Origin: Athripsodes cinereus
Lineage: Eukaryota > Arthropoda > Insecta > Trichoptera > Leptoceridae
Assembly (NCBI GenBank): GCA_947579605.1
Contig: OX388325.1
Location: 4,645,572-4,709,571, forward strand
Direction: 5' to 3'
DNA length: 64,000 bases
The translations under genes and the position numbers were made by a program. Below the pieces are notes generated by a model. That model saw only the letters and a program-made list of their open reading frames with translations. It did no database searches and was not told the origin of the DNA. Below are positions 40,261 through 51,611 of the stretch, piece after piece. Every line of letters begins with the position of its first letter. Within the stretch, counting starts at the first letter, position 1.

Positions 40261-41029
40261 TATATTTATTTTTATTATTGCCGATGTTTTTACCTATTTT
40301 ACCTTCTTATACCTATTTGATCAAAAATATGATATAACAACTCGTTTTTCAGTATTATAAACATCCGTTAATAATATTTCAGTAAAATGTTACCATCGGC
40401 TTTAACTGGCCGACCGACCAGGGATTAGTTTTTGGTAATTTGACGACTAGCATTGCTGCATAACTAGCACTATTTGTCTAAAGAGAGAAACAAATAACAA
40501 TCGATGAACCCACGCACGTGTTTTGTTAGGATATACTCTCATAGCATCGCTGTCACTTACTCATTTGTTTTGTGTAAATTATGAGATTGTTGGGTGAAGT
40601 TTTTATGAATGGGGAGCAGGTAGATAAAAGGGACAGGCAAGATCTTATGTGACCACCGGTTGAAAACAATGGGTACAGTAGGCAAAAATATTTTTTTTGA
40701 CGAATTGTCAAAATAATTTTATAATACAGTCTCTAGTAGAATGTACGAACAGATTGCCATCCGTTCGTTAAGTGTCGATATACTTACGAATATTGGGTTC
40801 CTCGTTTATAATATCGGCCCTAAATATTCTGTATTCGGCTGAATAGTAAAAATGTTGCCGAATAGACAGAATACCGAATAGTTGCCTAATATTCGTTGCA
40901 TTTCTAGTTTATACACGGAAGATACGAAGTTTGACAAATAAGTGTCTAAAGAGCTGATATTGGCAGTTAATATTACATAATCACAAATGCCAATGAGCTT
41001 CATAACACTAGCAAAGATCTGTAAAAGTC
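40261..41029. other. No feature recognised
   Basis: AT-rich DNA with an internal short inverted segment (GAATATTCGGC-like) near 40840-40890. No known element. Confidence 0.35.
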
Positions 41030-41300
41030 CTCTCTAGAAAGATGTCTCTCTCGACAAGACAAAGGAATAATTGCAGTGGAGATGTGATCGCTGAGAAGAA
41101 TAGGTGGTAAAACGTTGCGTGGGTGAAAAGTGAGGATATTAGAATAATGAGTGAATGCAAGAAGAGTGTAGAATGAGAAATTACATGACTGTAGAAGAAG
41201 CGAAAGAAGTATTTATGTAATTTGAAACAAGTGTTTCTTTCTACTTTAGATTATTGATTCCGAGAGAGACGTCTTTCCACTTATCAGTTCATTATCAATC
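41030..41300 (+). pseudogene. Worn WFGH LINE fragment between subfamily III repeat scraps
   Basis: 41066-41225 reads NAVEM-like, SLRRIGGKTLRG, SECKKSV, and MRNYMTVEEAKEVF, with deletions. On each side are GAAAGATGTCTCTCTCG (plus, 41044) and GAGAGAGACGTCTTTCCA (41272, minus, preceded on that strand by CTGATAA), so the LINE may sit inside a subfamily III pair. Confidence 0.5.
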
Positions 41301-41384
41301 AGTAATAATAATTATAATAAATATACAGAACTAGAAGGAGAAATAAAAAAAAATTGGCATTCTAGGTCCGTTTATATAATACAT

Positions 41385-41730
41385 TTAGTCATGTCAGCTA
41401 CAGGGGTAACTCCGAAATCTTTTATAAATAATTTACAAAAATTAGATTTACCGGTTAATTTGTATATTAAAATTCAAAAATCTATTATAATAAACACTTG
41501 TAATATTGTAAAAAAGTTTTTGAACACAGATATTTCAGGCACAATGCTGGTATTTTGAACTCGCGTTTTGAGCCTAATCCTTTGATATCCTGTATATCTG
41601 AAAAGGTGAATTTGTCCCGGCATTAGACTGTTAAGTTTTTGTGTGACCATGACTGATCATATGGAGACTCATCTGGTTGTATAATGCTGAAAAGTGTGGA
41701 TGGCAATGCTGCCGCTGCGTTATTTAATAA
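41385..41730 (-). repeat. Unclassified repeat R, copy 3
   Basis: Inverted and near-complete relative of 9278-9640, from AGTCATGTCAGCTACAGGGG to GGATGGCAATGCTGCCGCTG. Confidence 0.65.
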
Positions 41731-41754
41731 TAGTAATAATGAGCCAAAAGACCG

Positions 41755-41940
41755 TTAAGTAGACCAAGACAAAAATTGTTGGATAATAATATCAATGTCA
41801 ACCGAGATCTAGAGGAGCTCAATACCATAGACGACTGGTGGTTCGTTGTTCAAGATAGAAAGGCTTGGAGATCTATTCAGATCTATCGGAGGCAAAGGTC
41901 CTGCAAGGACTGTTCGACTATCGGAAGAATGTAAGTAATA
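41755..41940 (+). pseudogene. LINE RT C-terminal fragment
   Basis: RQKLLDNNINVNRDLEELNT, IDDWWFVVQDRKAWRSI; same family as 19052-19300. Confidence 0.6.
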
Positions 41941-42129
41941 ATGAGCTAGGAGATAGCCTTTTTCCAAAACCTTATAATTTCACTTAAAACATAATATTTC
42001 ATATATCGTGTCTCTTCTGACTAACAGTCGTATCTGCTTAAATGTAAATTGTTCAGTAGTGCGTTTTTTGTGTTTTGTCGTGCATATTTTCGTCTTTCCT
42101 AGTTGATATGATACAGTGTAAATATAATT

Positions 42130-42242
42130 ATAATAATAATAGTTTATTAAACACAAATATCATACAATAATCGAACAATAAAATAATACATTTTTTTCCT
42201 AATACAATTACTCCCCAAAATTGAGCGTAGCTCGTGCTATAT
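42130..42242 (-). mobile_element. 3' end of the 38337-39670 LINE family
   Basis: AGTTTATTAAACACAAATAT through CTCCCCAAAATTGAGCGTAG matches 38365-38465; truncated soon after. Confidence 0.7.
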
Positions 42243-42602
42243 TATATTACATTATTTTATTTGTACCTACATATTCTTATATATCTCAGAATAATTTTTG
42301 TGATGAAATTTTGAGGAATTAGTAGACAGGTACAACACATTTTATTTAGAATAATTTATAAATACGACAACAAATCAGAAGGCTGTTCCAGGATAACAGT
42401 AACAGTTACAGGTGTGATCTTCAGTGAGAACATGCAGGGCACATATTATAAATACACATTGGTGATCATAACTCGATTTTGCCAAAAATGTCAGATACGA
42501 CAGTTAGTCAGAAGAGGGACAATATTTCAGCACCGATGATGTTATTAAATCCCGCATCACGATAAGATTTATTTATATTTTTTTAATTTACATAAAACAA
42601 TA
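42243..42602. other. No feature recognised
   Basis: AT-rich DNA. Nothing identified. Confidence 0.4.
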
Positions 42603-42610
42603 CTATGTAC

Positions 42611-43092
42611 CAGGGATGTTGCGAATATTCGCATCCGCATCCGCAAATGCGGGGCTTCCGCATGTATTTGGACATCTGCATCCGCATCCGCAATAATCGA
42701 TGCGGATGTTCATGCGGATGCGGATGTAAGACAATTTGCGACAAGAAAGAAATGGGGCGGGGCAGGCGAATGGCGCGTGCCGTTTGCACTTGAATTTAAC
42801 CAATGGGAACAAAAATAATGGTGACAAGATCCGACGCGTTTTTATTTTTGCCGGTTTTATTTTATTTTTGCAAATAACAAAGAGGAAAAAAAATATTTCG
42901 CCAAAAAACCATAATATTATTGTAGCAACAATTTCGCCACATATTTGACAATGGGGCCTACCAACTAAGATAGTTCCTACTTTTTTTTCTATAACATCTT
43001 AAACATCCGCATCCGCGGATGTGAGCCTTCAAAAATCCGCATCCGCATTCACATCCGCGGATGTGTAAAAATCGACATCCGCAACATCCCTG
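42611..43092. mobile_element. hAT MITE, 482 bp, with GCGGATGC subterminal repeats
   Basis: Flanked by CTATGTAC at 42603-42610 and 43093-43100, which fits the hAT preference nTnnnnAn. Ends CAGGGATGTTGCG and its complement CGCAACATCCCTG. Many copies of CATCCGC/GCGGATG lie within 130 bases of each end. No transposase frame. Confidence 0.85.
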
Positions 43093-43100
43093 CTATGTAC

Positions 43101-43635
43101 ACATACTTAAGATCTTAAATGTGATAATAATTCATTAGAGAATGTATTGCGGTATATTTTGAAAGACGATGAAAATGATTAAGGAATTTTTCCTTTTCTC
43201 TTTATGCACGAATGCATGCTATCGATAGTATCGTGTCACGCACACCACTACATATATCACTGTCACAGTTTAGAACTTTTACACATTATGGTAATATTTG
43301 AGTTTAATATCAATCGAGTACTCCATGAGTATCTCAGCAAAGAAATTTTAAGGATAATTAATTGAACTGGATTTTAAAGGGGTAAAGTATAAAGAATCTA
43401 CAGACTCTTCTGACTCTCTTGAAGCTCTTTAAAAATAAGCGTTCAAGACTCAAATAAACCTCCAAAAGTCTTGGCAGCAAGCAATATGCTTTGGTCAGGA
43501 AGATTAGCCACAACGTCAGATCTAGAGAAAAAAAGGTCAACCAAATGATTAGTGCAAAGTATACCTTAACACAGAAGGCTTTATTCTATAAATGTTCAAT
43601 TTTATTTTAAATAGTAATAAGTAGATAGATAGTAC
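43101..43635. other. No feature recognised
   Basis: AT-rich DNA. Nothing identified. Confidence 0.4.
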
Positions 43636-43639
43636 ATCT

Positions 43640-44085
43640 GAGATGAAAACCTTACGTGCTATCGCGGGAAAACTCTCAGAGATAGAATCAGAAATACTGA
43701 GATTAATAGAAAGATATACACGGAGAACAAAGTGAGTTGGAGTAGGAAGAGGAGATGATTCTGGAGGGAACATGTGGACAGGATAGCTGAAAACAAGATC
43801 TCCACATTGCAGCTGCAAAGAAGACACCGGCTGACTCACATTCAAAAAGTTGGAAGGCTAGCTGGTCCTCAGTGTCACAAGATTCGGGAATCACTCCCGA
43901 AACAACAATGGACCTAGTCAAAACATATTTAGCTAAAATACACAAGTAGCTACGAAAATTGACACGTTCTCGCAACGTCGTCTACATTCGAACGAAAACG
44001 TAACGCTTGAATGTGTTTTGACTAGGCCTACAGATCAATGATATATTGCACGAGGAAGAAGAAGAAGATAGATACATATCTGACT
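43640..44085 (+). pseudogene. LINE RT C-terminus (RRWFWREHVDR) with a small MITE inserted
   Basis: Reads GKTLRDRIRNTEINRKIYTE then WFWREHVDRIAENKISTLQL. Same family as 28683-28832. The sequence is interrupted at 43913-44026 and resumes CTACAGATCAATGATATATT with a GAAGAAGAAG tail. Confidence 0.6.
43913..44026. mobile_element. Small MITE, 114 bp
   Basis: Inverted ends CCTAGTCAAAACA and TGTTTTGACTAGG, lying inside an otherwise continuous LINE fragment. A TA duplication within the CCTA/TAGG ends is possible. Confidence 0.5.
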
Positions 44086-44460
44086 GGTATCTGACAAACT
44101 TTTCATTATTGTGAAAAGGACATAGTTCTAACCACGCACAGTGTATGGTTTAATGTTTCACGGGTAAATTATTATTTTGTGTATAGGTATTATTATTTAT
44201 AACAAATCGTCTATTTACATGGTACATTGTATTACGATAACATACCTGGATATTGTTATATCTGATATTAGTATTGACATATCGTTATTAATCACTGAGT
44301 GATTAATGGTTACTAATAAATAATAGCACCGTAGAATAAATAGTAGCCTTGATTACAAAAAGCTTTTCACTATTTTGTGTACCTACATTTATTTTAGATT
44401 ACCTGTCCATTCAAAATGTTCTTTTTTCAGTAGATGCTTTCATTAAACTTTAATATATTG
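44086..44460. other. No feature recognised
   Basis: AT-rich DNA. Nothing identified. Confidence 0.4.
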
Positions 44461-44464
44461 ATGG

Positions 44465-44885
44465 GTTAGTTAGAAGATATGCAAGTGAGACGTGGACGTG
44501 GTTAAAGAAGGATGAAAGTGGCATAAATGCAGTAGAAATGAGATCGTTGAGAAGGATGTGTGTTAAAAGTCTGAGGGATCATGTGCGTAACAGTGATATA
44601 CGAAAGGAATGTGGAATGAAAGTTGGTGTGGTTACAACGATGTATGTAAATAAATTACAATGGTTTGGGCACGTGGAAAGAATGAATAAGGACAGAATGA
44701 CCAAGAAGATATATTTGGCTGAGAGGAATGGTGCTCGGAGACGTGGACGTCCGAGGAATAAATGGCAAGATCATTTAAATCAAATCCTACAGGACGGTCA
44801 CGTGTTGAGCACATTGAACAGGAGAGCATGCATGAGGAATTGTATGACAGTGACGGAAGCGAAAGATGAGTTCGTCGTTTGAGTT
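44465..44885 (+). pseudogene. LINE 'WFGH' relative, diverged subfamily, open C-terminal frame
   Basis: WLKKDESGINAVEMRSLRRM, CVKSLRDHVRNSDIRKECGM, VNKLQWFGHVERMNKDRM, GRPRNKWQDHLNQILQDG and RACMRNCMTVTEAKDEF. An uninterrupted 114-codon frame from 44538 covers most of it. It is cut by a SINE-B at about 44890. Confidence 0.7.
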
Positions 44886-44895
44886 TGTCGACGTT

Positions 44896-45065
44896 TGAGT
44901 TCGTCGGTATCCTAGAGGCAGTCTCGGCCTCGTGAACAAGGGGTCCGTGGTTCGATCCCAGGTCCCGGCAAACTCTTCTTTCAAGACACAAGCTTTTAGC
45001 TTACTGTGAAAGGTGTATAAGGTTGTATTTGGATTTATAACAAAACCAGATATATCTTTAAAAAA
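44896..45065 (+). mobile_element. SINE-B copy
   Basis: Head GTATCCTAGAGGCAGTCTCG, B box GTGGTTCGATCCC, body to AACCAGATATATC and an A run. Confidence 0.75.
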
Positions 45066-45600
45066 ATGTATTGTGCAATAAAGTTCATTATTATAAAAGT
45101 TGATGTTTTTTGATGTCCAATAAAAAGTCACAGTGGATAAACTGTTTTATTTATAATAAATTTATTATTATTTTATTTTATTTTTTTACTTATATTTGCC
45201 TAATAATATAGCTTTTCATCCTGAAAACGTGGTTAGATGGAAGAAATCACTATATAGTGATAATCTCGCCACTGCACATCATCACATTTTTTCCTTTGTA
45301 TACTGCTTTATTTTATTTGTTGTATGAATGATGATGTGCAAGAAGAATAAAATAAATAAATAAAATGGTACGATAATGTAATAATTGTCAATAAATGTGA
45401 TTTTACATAAAAAAAAACACCAGACTAACTCCAATCTAACCTACAATTAAGACAAACGTAAAAAATAAGTTCTTGGGGCTTGTCAAATGTGTACGGAAAA
45501 TTTTAATACCTACATAATCAATTTAAACAACACAATATATTTCGATTTTTTTTTTAATTATTATAGTTTTAATATCTTTTGAAAATTGGGTGTATAGATG
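45066..45600 (+). mobile_element. Unassigned spacer with a LINE 3' terminus at 45230-45365
   Basis: 45230-45365 has GATGGAAGAAATCACTATAT, AGTGATAATCTCGCCACTGC and GTGCAAGAAGAATAAAATAA with an AAAT tail, closely matching 7685-7835. The rest is AT-rich. Confidence 0.55.
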
Positions 45601-45990
45601 TATGTGCTTTTTTTTATTATTTAATAAATGTTAAAAGCACAAAACAGACAATAACTACATATGTATCTTAACAATCTTAACAAGATAATCAAGCACAGTG
45701 AGGAAAGGAATGGAAAGGAAGGAATCTCGTTGAATTGTAGAAGGATATTTATTGTGCATAAAAACAATTTCAGATAATTAATCCCGCAAATCATCTCGTA
45801 ATTTGCGCAGAATATAAGCCATCTTGAAGCCATTAGGGTTCAGAGCGAACAAGTCAATATCACAAAATTTATTGTTGTAGTTACTCATTATACGGTAGAG
45901 GGGATTTCCCAAAAGAGTGGCTTTGATTACGTGTATTGCCAGTAAAAAAAAATCGACTTGTTGAGTCATTATGGAAGTGGATAGTCAATG
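45601..45990 (-). pseudogene. Unrecognised LINE-like C-terminal frame with 3' UTR
   Basis: The minus-strand frame 45969-45778 reads LLAIHVIKATLLGNPLYRIM, NNKFCDIDLFALNPNGFKMA, ending RKLRDDLRD. I do not recognise it firmly. The 3' flank carries the AACAGACAATAACTACAT block shared with 28833-28895 and 46938-46990, so it is probably the C-terminus of that repeat family. Confidence 0.4.
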
Positions 45991-46446
45991 TGAGAGATGT
46001 TGTGTAAAAATAGGTCGAAAAATACTCCCACATATTATTTATAACAAGAAAAAAAAATAGTCTTTCCCCGAACAGACATTAATTAGATGAATTCAGTCGT
46101 TATATGAGAATGGCACTATTGGGATCCTTCCGATGTAATTTTGTGGAAAAGTCACAGAAAAAATCAAAATTATTTTATAAATATTTGTGTCCAAATGTAT
46201 GTTTATATGTCATCATTAACGACCCATGCAATCAATTAGAATGTGGAATAATCTAACTTGCAATATTAGAAATTCCTCTACGCTACACGTTTTTTAAGAA
46301 TAACCTAAAATCCATAGACTTATCCTAAATAGTTCCTCCCCGTGCCTTTTTCCTTCATTTTGTCGTATTCATTACAGGAAACATGACACATATAATGTTC
46401 TACTTGGGACTAAGAATGTAATTAGTTATAATTAGTATAATTAAGT
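45991..46446. other. No feature recognised
   Basis: AT-rich DNA. Nothing identified. Confidence 0.4.
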
Positions 46447-46497
46447 TACTATATAAATGTGAACAGTTAAGTATTAACTGTTCACATTTATATAGTA
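46447..46497. repeat. Perfect 24-bp-arm palindrome with 3-base centre
   Basis: TACTATAT...CAGTTAA pairs exactly with TTAACTG...ATATAGTA around GTA. Confidence 0.9.
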
Positions 46498-47315
46498 TTA
46501 ATTACACATTGTCAACATAGTATCACACATTATTTTGGTTAGCTGGAAGATATTGCCTCCAGGCAATAAGCTCGCCAATTGCTCATGATTTTTTTTCTGA
46601 AAAATCAAGTGTTTTTTTGTTATTATTATTATATGTTATAAGAAAAGACAGTGAAAAACTTATGCATTCTACACGAGGTCTCACCCTTTAAATTTAATTT
46701 AATGTCATTGTTAAGATTAGATAATTAACATTAAATTTGATCAAATTAAAGTTAATTACCTATAGTGTTTTATACAAATTTTATCTTTGCGTCAATTAAT
46801 ACACACAAACTTAAATTCTACCGAAAAAAAGTAAATTATATTGTATATTGACAAAGCTACATAATATTATTAGTGTTGCCAGATTTGAATATATTGTTCT
46901 GCATATTGTCTCAAAATATATCAATACGTATTTATTTATTATTAAATTACAAGCAAAACAGACAATAACTACATAAAAACATTACATTTACTTAAAACAA
47001 AAACTAAAAAAAATTAAATCAGATCATGACAGAACATTGATAGAGCTGTCAAGAATATAATATTTGAATCGTGGTGTTGCCAGTTTCGAATAATTTGGCC
47101 ATATTTTCGTAATTTCTCAAAAAAGTTTTTACATCATCTAGAAGTATTAATTTGCCACGTTTGTATTTATTTCCTGAACGACATCAGATAATACTACTCT
47201 AGTTTACGTATTAGAACCTATTACAAGTGCTTTTATGTGCCGCGAATAGATGAAAGGGTTATTTGAAGGACATAAGACTATAGAAATATATTTTGAGTCA
47301 TGTGTATATTTTTTA
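46498..47315. other. LINE 3' hairpin fragment (46540-46590) and repeat block (46938-46990) in unassigned DNA
   Basis: TTAGCTGGAAGATATTGCCT then CCAGGCAATAAGCTCGCC is a LINE 3' hairpin. AACAGACAATAACTACAT is the third copy of that block. The remaining DNA is AT-rich. Confidence 0.45.
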
Positions 47316-47470
47316 CTTTTACAACTTTTATACCATCAAAGCATATCCCATAAGTGGGGTAGCCAGCAGACCAGCTGAATGACATAAATATGCGAGTCGT
47401 CTTCTCCATACAAACAAACAATGAAAACAATGAGGATGGGAGTGGAAGTGCTCCATGTAGAATAAAATAT
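47316..47470 (-). mobile_element. TAG-tail repeat, minus strand, 5' truncated
   Basis: Plus-strand ATACCATCAAAGCATATCCC, GTGGGGTAGCCAGCAGACCA and a worn interior. Confidence 0.55.
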
Positions 47471-47577
47471 TCTCTCACCTTTTTTATTCACTATAAGATT
47501 ATTTATTTATTTATTGATTTATTCAACCGCTTATACACATCATTTGAACACTCTTGATCGGCATAAAATAAATATAC

Positions 47578-48330
47578 ATCATCATCATCATCATCGCCCT
47601 CAACGCTCCTCTCGGGAGCACAGGGCAGAAACCAGCCTCCTCCATTCAGAGCGTCTCTGTGCCAATTGCGTCACCTCTTTCCACGACATTCCTTGCGCTC
47701 TGATATCGTTGTCATAGGAACGGTGTATTGTGAAAGAGGGACGCCCGGGCCGACGGAACCCCTGCGGACGGAAAAACAGTGCTCTTTTTGGCCAACTATC
47801 ATTAGGCATTCTTAAAACATGTCCCAGCCAGGACCATCGTCTCTCCTGTATTACGGAGATTACAGGTCTCTGCTGGGTGCGCCGGCGCACAGCATCATTT
47901 GTAACATATTCATACCATTTGACATCCAAAATCCTTCTTAGACACCTGTTTTCAAAGCTTAGTATCTTTCGCTCCTGAGCCTTGGTTAAGTGCCAAGACT
48001 CACAGCCATATAGAAGGATTGGGATGATGCACGCATTGAACAAGCGACACTTCGTTCAGCGTATTTCGTCCTGGTGCTGAGTCCAGACGCCTTCCAAACT
48101 TTGTTCATGTTATTGAAAGCCCCACTAGCTGCCCCTACGCGGATTGGTAATTCCGACCGGAGATCACCCTCTGGCGTTATGGTTGCTCCCAGGTACCTGA
48201 ATTTGCTAACCTGAGATATTTGGGAATTACCCACCATTAGTGGGGTGTGAGTACTCGTGCATGTACTATTACATATGTACTCCGTTTTACCAGCGTTGAT
48301 ACGAAGGCCAAGGCAAATATACATAGAGCC
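47578..48330 (-). pseudogene. LINE (CESWHLTKAQERK family), longer copy
   Basis: Minus strand: an upstream piece INAGKTEYICNSTC, QVSKFRYLGATITPEGDLRS and GAASGAFNNMNKVWKASGLS (RT thumb region), then after a frameshift near 48040 FNACIIPILLYGCESWHLTK to RSEWRRLVSALCSREER at 47600, and a GAT-repeat tail (plus-strand ATC repeats at 47578-47596). Nearly identical to 32143-32660 over the shared part. The active-site half of the RT is missing. Confidence 0.8.
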
Positions 48331-48384
48331 ATAGAATAATAAATATTCTAAAGTATATACATTCATAATATAATGTACAATTAA

Positions 48385-48592
48385 ATGAGAACCACGTGGC
48401 TTGATCACGTGGTTCAAATTCTCAAGGAAAGCCGTGTGTTGAGTAAGAGGAACCGACGTGCGTGTATGAGAAACTGTATGAATGTGGAGGAAGCGAAGGA
48501 TGTGTGTAAAGATATATCTGTTTGGCTTTCCGTTCTCTCTGCCTACCCCACTTGCGACGCGGCGTGTCGTACCTATATTATAGCAAAATATA
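48385..48592 (+). pseudogene. LINE 'WFGH' family, last 200 bases of ORF
   Basis: RTTWLDHVVQILKESRVLSK, RACMRNCMNVEEAKDVCKDI, SVWLSVLSAYPTC; terminus worn. Confidence 0.65.
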
Positions 48593-48599
48593 GTTATTA

Positions 48600-49145
48600 A
48601 ATGATCTATCTATCTATCTATTCCCTCACGCCGTATCCCAAGTGGGGTAGGCAGAGAGAACGGAACGCCAATTAGATATGTCCATACATACTTCTTTCGC
48701 TTCCTCTACAGTCATACAATTTCTCATGCACGCACGTCGGTTTCTTTTACTCAAAACACGGCCGTCCTTGAGAATTTGATCTACATGTTCAAGCCATGTA
48801 GTTCTCGGACACCCGCGCTTCCTCACACCTCTCCTTTCAGCCAAGTATATCCTCTTTGTCATTCTTTCCTCTTTCATTCGTTCCACATGACCAAACCATC
48901 TCAATTTATTTACACGCATTCTATCCACAACACTCCTCTTGCTTCTGATATCCTCATTCCTCACTCTATCACGCAACGTTTTACCAACCATCCTCCTCAG
49001 CGATCTCATCTCCACAGCATTTATTCCACTTTGCAAACGGTGCGCTTCGACCAATCGTCATTGCTGACAGTGGGTCGAAGTGCACCGTTAATCCTAGCAC
49101 CGGCTACTTTTCTTCTTTCGATATCCTTGTCACATCCTCCATCCC
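48600..49145 (-). pseudogene. LINE 'WFGH' family, inverted copy with tail
   Basis: Plus-strand ATCTATCTATCTATT marks its GATA tail. The minus-strand frame 49054-48626 reads SGINAVEMRSLRRMVGKTLR, VNKLRWFGHVERMKEERMTK, RTTWLEHVDQILKDGRVLSK and AEVCMDISNWRSVLSAYPTW-like ending. It sits tail to tail with the copy at 48385-48592. Confidence 0.75.
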
Positions 49146-49300
49146 TCGTTATTAAATAATTAAACAGAAAAAGAGACAAAGACTATGCAATCGGCACCCG
49201 CAGCAATTGAAACAAGCGTTTTTTCTACTATAGATGGAACAAATACCGAAGCATCCACAGCACAAAATAAATAGATAATAGATAAATATCTTTATTTCAA
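49146..49300. other. No feature recognised
   Basis: Short spacer. Confidence 0.4.
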
Positions 49301-49735
49301 ACATAGACCCTCCACTCTTTTCAGTAAATTTTAAAGCGTTTTTTAATACTTAGGTATTCGTAAACCATCACTTTCAAAGGCAATGAACATCTTCAGTTCA
49401 GCGATGAGGTATGTCACCCTTCCTGAATGTCTTAACTTTTATTGGCACAGTTGGTTTGCTGGCTACCACACTCGTGGAAGATGCCGTGATGGGATAGACG
49501 TATGGATAAATGAGTAAATGATTACCTCCCATCTTGAATGTCTAAACTTTTTGTTGGTTCGGAGAGAAGAGCTTGCATTTTTATAACATACAGCTGGTAT
49601 GCTGGCTACCCCACTTGTGAAAAATATAGTAATGGGATAGATATATGGATAAATGTGTAAATATTTTCCCCCCATCCTGAACGTCCTAACTTGTTTTGTC
49701 ACGGAAAGGACATCTTGAAAATTGTAAATGTGTAA
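49301..49735 (+). repeat. TAG-tail repeat fragments, three in a row
   Basis: Three successive partial units, each with a CCTGAATGTC-like block and a GCTGGCTACC...GGATAGA end (near 49420-49497, 49530-49640 and 49670-49700). They look like serial insertion or tandem duplication. Confidence 0.5.
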
Positions 49736-49809
49736 ATAAAATAAAATAATGTCAGAAATTGTTTTTTAATAACTTTCAAAATTAATTAAAATAAAACACT
49801 TATTTGTAG

Positions 49810-49905
49810 TATATCCACGGTGACTTTTTATTGGACGCGAGCCGGCTTTCAACATGAATTTCCACCAAGTACCGTCGGTTGAAAATATCAACTTTCAAAA
49901 TGATG
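49810..49905 (-). repeat. Penelope-like terminal repeat, subfamily I, internally deleted
   Basis: Minus strand: ACCGACGGTACTTGGTGGAA then directly GAAAGCCGGCTCGCGTCC and a worn AAAAAGTCACCGTGGAT. Box 1 and helix II are deleted. Confidence 0.5.
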
Positions 49906-51454
49906 TTCTCCCTTCGATTTTAATTAACATTATTCTAAAGTGTCATTTTACGGACCGAAATTGAAGTTAATTACAGCTGTTGTTTTACTTTGATTTCGTG
50001 GCTTTCATCAAAATTACATCGTCGCCGTTCGAAGAAATTAAAATGACAATAATAATGGCGCAAAAAAGGGTCACAACTCAAGACAAAAGATACACAAATC
50101 ATGAAATGAATGTCAAAGTTGATAAGAATAGACAAAAGCGTGGCATGTTTTAATCAAAGAGAAGAAAAAGTTCTTTCTTGTATAATAATAATTATAATGG
50201 AAACTAAAATTTCAACGACACTGATGATTTCGGAACCAAAGCTTTGTGGAGTTTTCATTGTCAATTTTTTTTATTGTTATTATCAATTTTCTCCGAAAAA
50301 TCTTTGTTAATTAAAAGGTATTTCCCACTCTTTTGTAGATTTTTCACTGTCCGGTTTTATTCCGTGAAACACCCGGAAAAGAATTGGTCTTAAACTTTTT
50401 ACCGTAAATTTTCGAGTGTCCTATGAAAGGCATAGTTTGTAAAACCTTTTGCTTAAGACCAGAGGCGGCTCTTTGATAATGAGCGGCGGTTCAAATGCAC
50501 CCCCAATTTAAAAGATAGAAACCTAACAATTTGTAATAATTAAAATAAAAAAAAAAGTTGTAAATTTTCCCATGAACAGTATAATACTATTATTCCAGTT
50601 ACCATATGAACAACACAGTCATCACATTCACTATTGCTTTTCAACATGCAGCGCTACTGTTCGTTAGAATATTTTAGTGCTGATGTTGAGCGAACTAAAC
50701 GGTGCAAAATTTAATATCGCACACGATATTAAATTAAATACAGTTTAACTTCAATACAAAGAAGTTCGTGGTGCTAAGATTGTATGGAGATATTAAAAAT
50801 ATATGGGATATCTTGAGCAATGAACACAACTATGCTCACACGTAAAAAGGTGTAAGAGATACGCCTTGTAGCATTTTGTCTTACATTGACGGAATTTTTT
50901 TGACTAGTGTGTTTTTTTATCTGAAGGGATTCCTGTTATTAGTTATAAGTGGACGCGATGAATTAGTACCTACCAAGGGTATCAAAATGCATGGATTGAC
51001 ATAGTGAGGTTCAAAAGTCAGCTGTATGCACTGTTATTACTAACCTTAGTGGTAAAATTTCTATAGACAGTCACCGCTAGTCGCGATTGTGTTATGCAGA
51101 TAATTAGTTTTTTTTTGTTATCTGTAAGATATTTTGTATTCGGGCGCGCTTATATCAAAATATTACATGCAATTTAAAGAATCTACGATATAGGTACCTA
51201 AATAAAATTAATATATTATCGTTTTAGCTTATAGATTACTATTAAAATGGGTGAATTAAACGTAGAATACATTAAGAACAGAAAATACCAGAGTAACTGA
51301 AATTTTCGCTTATGGTAAAGAGAGAAGGGTAGAATTTCTTTATAAGGAATAAGGTAGGTGTTTTTTTTTTTACCGAACCACCGCAAATACATATTGCCGG
51401 CCGCCACTGCTTAAGACAATTGAAGTCTGGCAACATCTTTAAATTATTATATTT
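49906..51454. other. Largely unassigned; TAG-tail repeat scrap at about 50365-50440
   Basis: CCGTGAAACACCCGGAAAAG and TTTTCGAGTGTCCTATGAAA match the start of the TAG-tail family. No other element or gene seen. Confidence 0.4.
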
Positions 51455-51602
51455 TTATTTATTTATTTATTTATTCATTCTTTACTGTACATTGATTAAA
51501 AACAATTACATAAAAGGTTTACATTCAAATTAAATACAATCAATATACAGAGGGCGAGTTTATCGCAAAGGCGCGATCTCTTCCAACTAACCCAAATTTT
51601 AT
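51455..51602 (-). mobile_element. LINE 3' terminus with TAAA tail
   Basis: Plus-strand TTTATTTATTTATTTATTCA, then GGGCGAGTTTATCGCAAAGG and CGCGATCTCTTCCAAC, the complement of the LINE 3' hairpin. Confidence 0.65.
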
Positions 51603-51611
51603 TTATTTTAG

